From JAJECS01 sp965198185 (lineage in GTDB: Bacteria; Chloroflexota; UBA11872), in assembly GCA_965198185.1 (NCBI GenBank), contig CBDAOU010000002.1, positions 1,860,001-1,924,000 of the forward strand: 64,000 nucleotides of DNA, written 5' to 3'. Positions within the stretch are counted from its first letter, which is position 1, and each line of letters opens with the position of its first letter. Below are positions 60,693-64,000 of the stretch, piece by piece. Position numbers and translations under genes: made by a program. A model generated the notes under the pieces. The model worked only from the letters and a program-made list of their open reading frames with translations. It searched no databases and was not told the origin of the DNA.

Positions 60693-60830
60693 CTACGCCT
60701 GGGGAAAGGGCAGCCCCGCCTCGTCGATCGCCGCCATGAGGCGGATAGTCTCGCGCAGGGCGGCGGCGATGCGGATGTAGTGGCGCTGGGCGTGGAAGCT
60801 GAGCGCGCGGTCAGGGCGCGGAATCAGTCT
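60693..60830 (-). pseudogene. C-terminal remnant of a DNA methylase or R-M protein
   Basis: On the minus strand a short frame ends 'DRALSFHAQRHYIRIAAALR' then 'ETIRLMAAIDEAGLPFPQA' before a stop at 60693-60695. The 'ALRETIRLMxxID' pattern is common at the C-terminus of Eco57I/type I-like methylases. There is no gene body in front of it: it begins right behind the end of the XamI-like gene. It is read as the remnant of an older restriction-modification gene replaced by the present pair. Confidence 0.45.
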
Positions 60831-61753
60831 CGCGACGCGTCAGGCTGTGTTTGCTGTAGCCAATCCACCAGTGCTTGCAAGTCGTGTGCCCAAAACAAGG
60901 TCAATCCCCGGTTCTGTGCATCTTCCAGATTGTGCAGCTTGTAGACCCCGCTCAGGACAGCCGCCGGCACTATCGGTACCGTGCCAAAGTCCTGCCGCCA
61001 CGTCTCCGCCTTGACCGCTGCGTCATTGTTCAGGCGCTTCACGGAGTTCGTCGACGAATTGGACACCTTGCATTCCAGCGGCATCGTGCGGCTGTCATAG
61101 AGCCCAATGACGAAGTCTGCCTTTCTGTTTCCGAGCGTCGACTCACGACAGAATTGGCCGGCCGCCGGTGCATCGGAGAGCGTCCTAATTGTTCTGGTGT
61201 CGACCTGATCGAATTGGGCGTCCCGCAATTGCTGCGCGACGAGAGCTTCTTGCCGCGCCTTTTGCTGACTGCGGCGTGTTGTTTCGAGTCGTCGCATGGC
61301 CAGCAAAGCGGTGGTAGCGAGCACGGCAGCGCGGCGATCATGCTCCTCAGGTGTCGTCTGCTTACCGACCCACGGGAATCGGCGACGGTCATGCCAGTCG
61401 TGGAAGAACGCAACAATGCGCTCCAAGAGATCGTCGTCAATGCGCAGCCGTGCCGCACTGATCGACTGCGCCTGTAGCAGAACACGCAGATCATCCTCAG
61501 AGACGGGTGGTCCAGAAAGGTACCGAAAGACTTCCCGTTTGCGATCGTCGCTTAGCAGGTCAAGCGCCTGCGCATCGACTTGCGTGAGATCGGTTGTTTC
61601 TTCCAAGACCTCCTCGACGACCTGGCGATATTCGTCGAATAGTTGGAGGTACTCCTCCCGAGGCTCGGTGTAGCGACTCTGCCGAAAGTGTTCCTCCGCC
61701 TGTTCGCGCGCTCCATCGAGGTCATTGCGCGACCACGCTGGAGGATCGATCAC
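60824..61753 (-). CDS. XamI-type type II restriction endonuclease
   Basis: A 309-residue protein of the XamI family, whose namesake cuts GTCGAC. The nuclease core is 'RKADFVIGLYDSRTMPLECK' with D213, E227 and K229 (PD-(D/E)xK), followed by 'VSNSSTNSVKRLNNDAAVK', the family's most characteristic segment. 'VPAAVLSGVYKLHNLEDAQN' and 'LTLFWAHDLQALVDWL' also match it. It overlaps the end of the methylase gene by 4 bp (ATGA), which secures protective modification before the nuclease is made. Its specificity is inferred from the family only. Confidence 0.88.
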   Translation of the reverse strand: MIDPPAWSRNDLDGAREQAEEHFRQSRYTEPREEYLQLFDEYRQVVEEVLEETTDLTQVDAQALDLLSDDRKREVFRYLSGPPVSEDDLRVLLQAQSISAARLRIDDDLLERIVAFFHDWHDRRRFPWVGKQTTPEEHDRRAAVLATTALLAMRRLETTRRSQQKARQEALVAQQLRDAQFDQVDTRTIRTLSDAPAAGQFCRESTLGNRKADFVIGLYDSRTMPLECKVSNSSTNSVKRLNNDAAVKAETWRQDFGTVPIVPAAVLSGVYKLHNLEDAQNRGLTLFWAHDLQALVDWLQQTQPDASRD

Positions 61754-63462
61754 GGCCGCATCTCGTGCAAGGTTGCTGGCTCTGGAACCGGAATCCGCTC
61801 CATCTCCCGCGGCTCGAATTTCGTTAGGCCGCCTGCGTAGACGCGTCCCCCACGCATCGACGCTGACTGACGGAGGTGCGTCACCAACGCTGTGAGCGTC
61901 TCGCGCGCCAGCGGCTCGCGCGGATACAGGCCGTGCGCAATGTTCAAGTGCCGCGCGCCCGCGTCATTGAGGACGAATGTCGGCGGGCGCCGCGCCATAT
62001 ACGTTGCCAGAATCGGCGCTGGCTGCCGCAGCCTGACCGACCACCAGGCCTTGCGCTGTTTAGCGACGTAACCGTCGGGTGCGCCCATCGACCGTGCCCA
62101 GTCCAAGAACCGCTCGATAGTCTCCCGCGCCTCGTTAGAAAACGCGGATAGATCTACTGGAAGGTCGATCACACGCCGGAGCGATCCTGCATTCGTCAGC
62201 GCGGGACCGGAGCGGATCAACTCCGCGGCGCGCGTAACTGTTGGGAACAGCACGTCATCAGGTAACGCCTCGCTCTCCGGGCCGGCAATCCACACCCTGT
62301 TGGCACCTGTGACCTGCCCCCGGTGGACGCGGCACAGCTCCCCCAACTCGACATAGCCGGCCGGCATCTCAGTCGCCGCACGCGTGAAGTGCGACCAGCG
62401 GGTTTCGGCGGCCAAGCGTTTGCGACTTACTGGCCGGCCACCAGCAAGGTCGCCAAGCTCGTTCAGGTTCGATACCCGAACGAAACGGGCGGACGCTGGT
62501 GTGGCGTTCACGGTGAATGTGGTGATGGCGCCCGTGGTCGCGGTGCCGGGAAAGGGTTCGGCACGTGGCTCGATCACGACTACGCTTTGTCCGCCGAGCC
62601 GATTCAGAAACAGGTCGCGCAACAGCTGGCCGTAGTTCACGTCCAGCCATTCGGAAGCAGATATCAGCGCCCCATAGTCACCGGGCTTGGCCCACCGCGC
62701 GATCGCCAGGAAAAAGTAGACGTGGAGACCGGCCAGCGCACTTGCTTTTAGCTCCAGATGTTGCGCTTGCCGCTTGAGCCACTGCTTCCAGCGACTTTCA
62801 ATCAAATGGTGCCTGACATAGGGTGGATTCCCGATGTAGAGGGTGCGTCCGTTGGTCGCCGCGAGCTTCGCATCCCGAAAGTCCGCCAGCATGACGCGCG
62901 ACTGCTTGCCTTTGCCGAGCACGGCAAGGTTGGCTCGGGACATCAACGATGCCAGCGGATCACTTTCCACGGCGATCAACTCAGCCTTCGGAAACCTGCG
63001 CGCCGCTTCCATGAGAAAGCGTCCAGACCCGGACCCCGGCTCGACGACGCGCGCCGGTGCTCCGGCTTTGGCCGCCCAGTTGACCATGGCGGTCACAATC
63101 GGCTCAGGCGTGTAGACCGCGCCGCTCGCACGCCGCGTGTCCGCCGTGCGAATCGCGCAGAACGCTTCGCCCAGCGGGTCTTCGCGAGCCTGGATGCGTG
63201 CCCGAATCTCCTCCGCGAAGCCTCGTGGCACGGCAGGAGCGCTGGCCAGCAGGCGCAACTCCGCATGATCGAGTCCACCGACGGACTCCGCTCCGAGCGC
63301 AGCCGCCAGCGATGCCAGCTCGGCCTCCGTCTGAATCAGACCCGCAACCGACGCTGGCGCGCCCGACGCGCCGTTCAGTTGATGCCGGAAGCTGTCGAGG
63401 TCGCGCTGCACGGCGCCCTTGAAGGCTCCTGACGGGCTCTCATCCAAAGCGTGCGTTGCCAT
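61750..63462 (-). CDS. Adenine-N6 DNA methyltransferase (XamI-type partner)
   Basis: A 570-residue gamma-type N6-adenine methyltransferase. Motif X/'RRASGAVYTPEPIVTAMVNW' precedes motif I 'VVEPGSGSGRFLMEA' (139-153), and the catalytic motif IV is 'NPPY' (212-215). 'GALISASEWLDVNYGQLLRD' is motif VI-VIII. The C-terminal 250 residues form the target-recognition part. It lies directly upstream of the XamI-like nuclease gene and presumably protects the chromosome. ATG 63462 starts 'MATHALDESPSGAFKGAVQR'. Confidence 0.9.
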   Translation of the reverse strand: MATHALDESPSGAFKGAVQRDLDSFRHQLNGASGAPASVAGLIQTEAELASLAAALGAESVGGLDHAELRLLASAPAVPRGFAEEIRARIQAREDPLGEAFCAIRTADTRRASGAVYTPEPIVTAMVNWAAKAGAPARVVEPGSGSGRFLMEAARRFPKAELIAVESDPLASLMSRANLAVLGKGKQSRVMLADFRDAKLAATNGRTLYIGNPPYVRHHLIESRWKQWLKRQAQHLELKASALAGLHVYFFLAIARWAKPGDYGALISASEWLDVNYGQLLRDLFLNRLGGQSVVVIEPRAEPFPGTATTGAITTFTVNATPASARFVRVSNLNELGDLAGGRPVSRKRLAAETRWSHFTRAATEMPAGYVELGELCRVHRGQVTGANRVWIAGPESEALPDDVLFPTVTRAAELIRSGPALTNAGSLRRVIDLPVDLSAFSNEARETIERFLDWARSMGAPDGYVAKQRKAWWSVRLRQPAPILATYMARRPPTFVLNDAGARHLNIAHGLYPREPLARETLTALVTHLRQSASMRGGRVYAGGLTKFEPREMERIPVPEPATLHEMRP

Positions 63463-63644
63463 GTCGTGAGTCAGCGGCCGGAGACGGGCGCTCAGCCCTG
63501 GTGCCAGTCCATTCGATCATAGAGCCGCGGCCGCCCGCAAGCGGACCGCGCAACGCCAGGTGCGTCGCAGGCGAAGCGCGGTCCCTTCTAGGAGCCTCTG
63601 AACAAGTAAGGAGACCTTGACCTCCACGCGTCCTAATCCGTTTG

Positions 63645-63666
63645 CCCTGAGCTTGTCGAAGGGGCT
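63645..63666. repeat. 'CCCTGAGCTTGTCGAAGGG' palindromic element
   Basis: A short palindrome with arms CCCT/AGGG and GAGCTTGTCGA in the middle, a widespread intergenic motif. It lies between the methylase gene and the IS630 element. Confidence 0.5.
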
Positions 63667-63711
63667 ACCGCACGGATTGGGGCAGAGTTCGTCGGCTTAT
63701 TCAGACCATCC

Positions 63712-63999
63712 CTAGTGGTGAGTCTCAAGAATAGCTTTACAGCGGTTGACCTTGGCCAGGATGGTCTCGACCGAGGCCGTCCAGACGAAGGGCTTGGGGT
63801 CGGCGTTGTAGGCGGCCACGAACGCCTCGATGGCCGCCACCAGGTCGGGCACGCTGCGGAACACGCCGCGGCGCAGCTGTTGCTCGGTGAGTTCGCGGAA
63901 CCAGCGCTCCACGAGGTTGAGCCAGGAGGCGCTGGTGGGGGTGAAGTGGAGGTGGAAGCGCGGGCGCCGGGCCAGCCAGCGCCGTACCCGGGGGTGCGT
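63712..63999 (-). mobile_element. IS630-family transposase, 3' part, cut by the window edge
   Basis: The C-terminal 95 residues of an IS630/Tc1-mariner-type DDE transposase. The order is 'THPRVRRWLARRPRFHLHFT', then 'PTSASWLNLVERWFRELTEQ' (with the conserved 'NLVE' Glu of the DDE triad) and 'FVAAYNADPKPFVWTASVET', and it ends 'ILAKVNRCKAILETHH'. The frame is open to base 63999 and continues beyond the window. No frameshift is seen, so it may be a functional copy. An insertion here marks the flank of the restriction-modification region. Confidence 0.85.
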
Positions 64000-64000
64000 A

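Noticed and set aside
60645..60944. Plus-strand 99-codon frame downstream of groEL
   Set aside because: It is antisense to the methylase remnant and to the end of the XamI-like nuclease gene, which have recognisable protein patterns.

Overview
The window is GC-rich (roughly 65%) bacterial chromosome with densely packed genes on both strands. No rRNA, tRNA or CRISPR array was found. The gene content suggests a Chloroflexota bacterium, possibly of the SAR202/Dehalococcoidia type known from seawater and sponges. The signs are many paralogues of phytanoyl-CoA dioxygenases (PhyH), enolase-superfamily enzymes, SDRs, Gfo/Idh/MocA oxidoreductases and HpcH/HpaI aldolases, a futalosine menaquinone pathway, and many short palindromic intergenic repeats. 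This assignment is inference; no marker gene settles it.

Layout. 1-2.9 kb: an SPFH-like membrane protein, RodZ and PgsA (envelope). 3-6.3 kb: three Gfo/Idh/MocA oxidoreductases, one frameshifted. 6.3-7.5 kb: a decayed IS5-type transposase and repeats. 7.5-11.3 kb: a helicase plus exonuclease pair resembling Bacillus MrfA/MrfB (YprA/YprB). 11.6-17 kb: three tandem PhyH copies, a 108-bp repeat array and a fourth PhyH. 17.3-22.2 kb: a broken SDR, a membrane protein, a DapA-family aldolase, an SDR and a D-serine dehydratase-like PLP enzyme. 22.3-23.05 kb: a 140-bp repeat array. 23.1-27 kb: a same-strand catabolic cluster (methylmalonate-semialdehyde dehydrogenase, O-methyltransferase, two HpcH/HpaI aldolases). 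27-28.2 kb: an AT-richer pocket with a GNAT gene. 28.4-41.1 kb: quinone reductase, MFS and MMPL transporters, an OSBS/NSAR-type enolase, a TIM-barrel isomerase, an SDR, a YyaL-type protein, IspH and a malate/lactate dehydrogenase. 41.2-43.5 kb: a membrane sulfatase with an AT-rich 3' half. 43.7-49.3 kb: a fifth PhyH, then the leftward operon tetR-mqnE-mqnA-mqnC-mqnD with a palindromic operator in front. 50.2-57.7 kb: class II aldolase, a two-domain nucleotidyltransferase/phosphomutase coupled to a DUF971 gene, a Xer-like recombinase without the usual catalytic lysine, a LarA-like protein and a CoA-binding protein. 58-60.5 kb: a small ORF, a frameshifted groES and a divergent groEL. 60.7-64 kb: a XamI-type restriction-modification pair with a methylase remnant, and an IS630 transposase cut by the window edge.

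How it fits together. Much of the window looks like a toolkit for oxidising and cleaving organic acids, sugar acids and other small polar substrates (oxidoreductases, dioxygenases, retro-aldol enzymes, dehydratases, transporters). Core functions are interspersed: phospholipid, isoprenoid and menaquinone synthesis, chaperonin and DNA repair. The right end is accessory DNA.

Caveats. Single-base frameshifts break a Gfo oxidoreductase, an SDR (three times) and groES, and a 7-base deletion breaks one PhyH. Real decay and assembly error cannot be told apart from the sequence alone. The most distinctive features are the palindrome-rich repeat arrays and their shared core, the tandem PhyH family with its hairpin leaders, the MrfAB-like pair, the TetR-controlled mqn operon and the atypical Xer protein.
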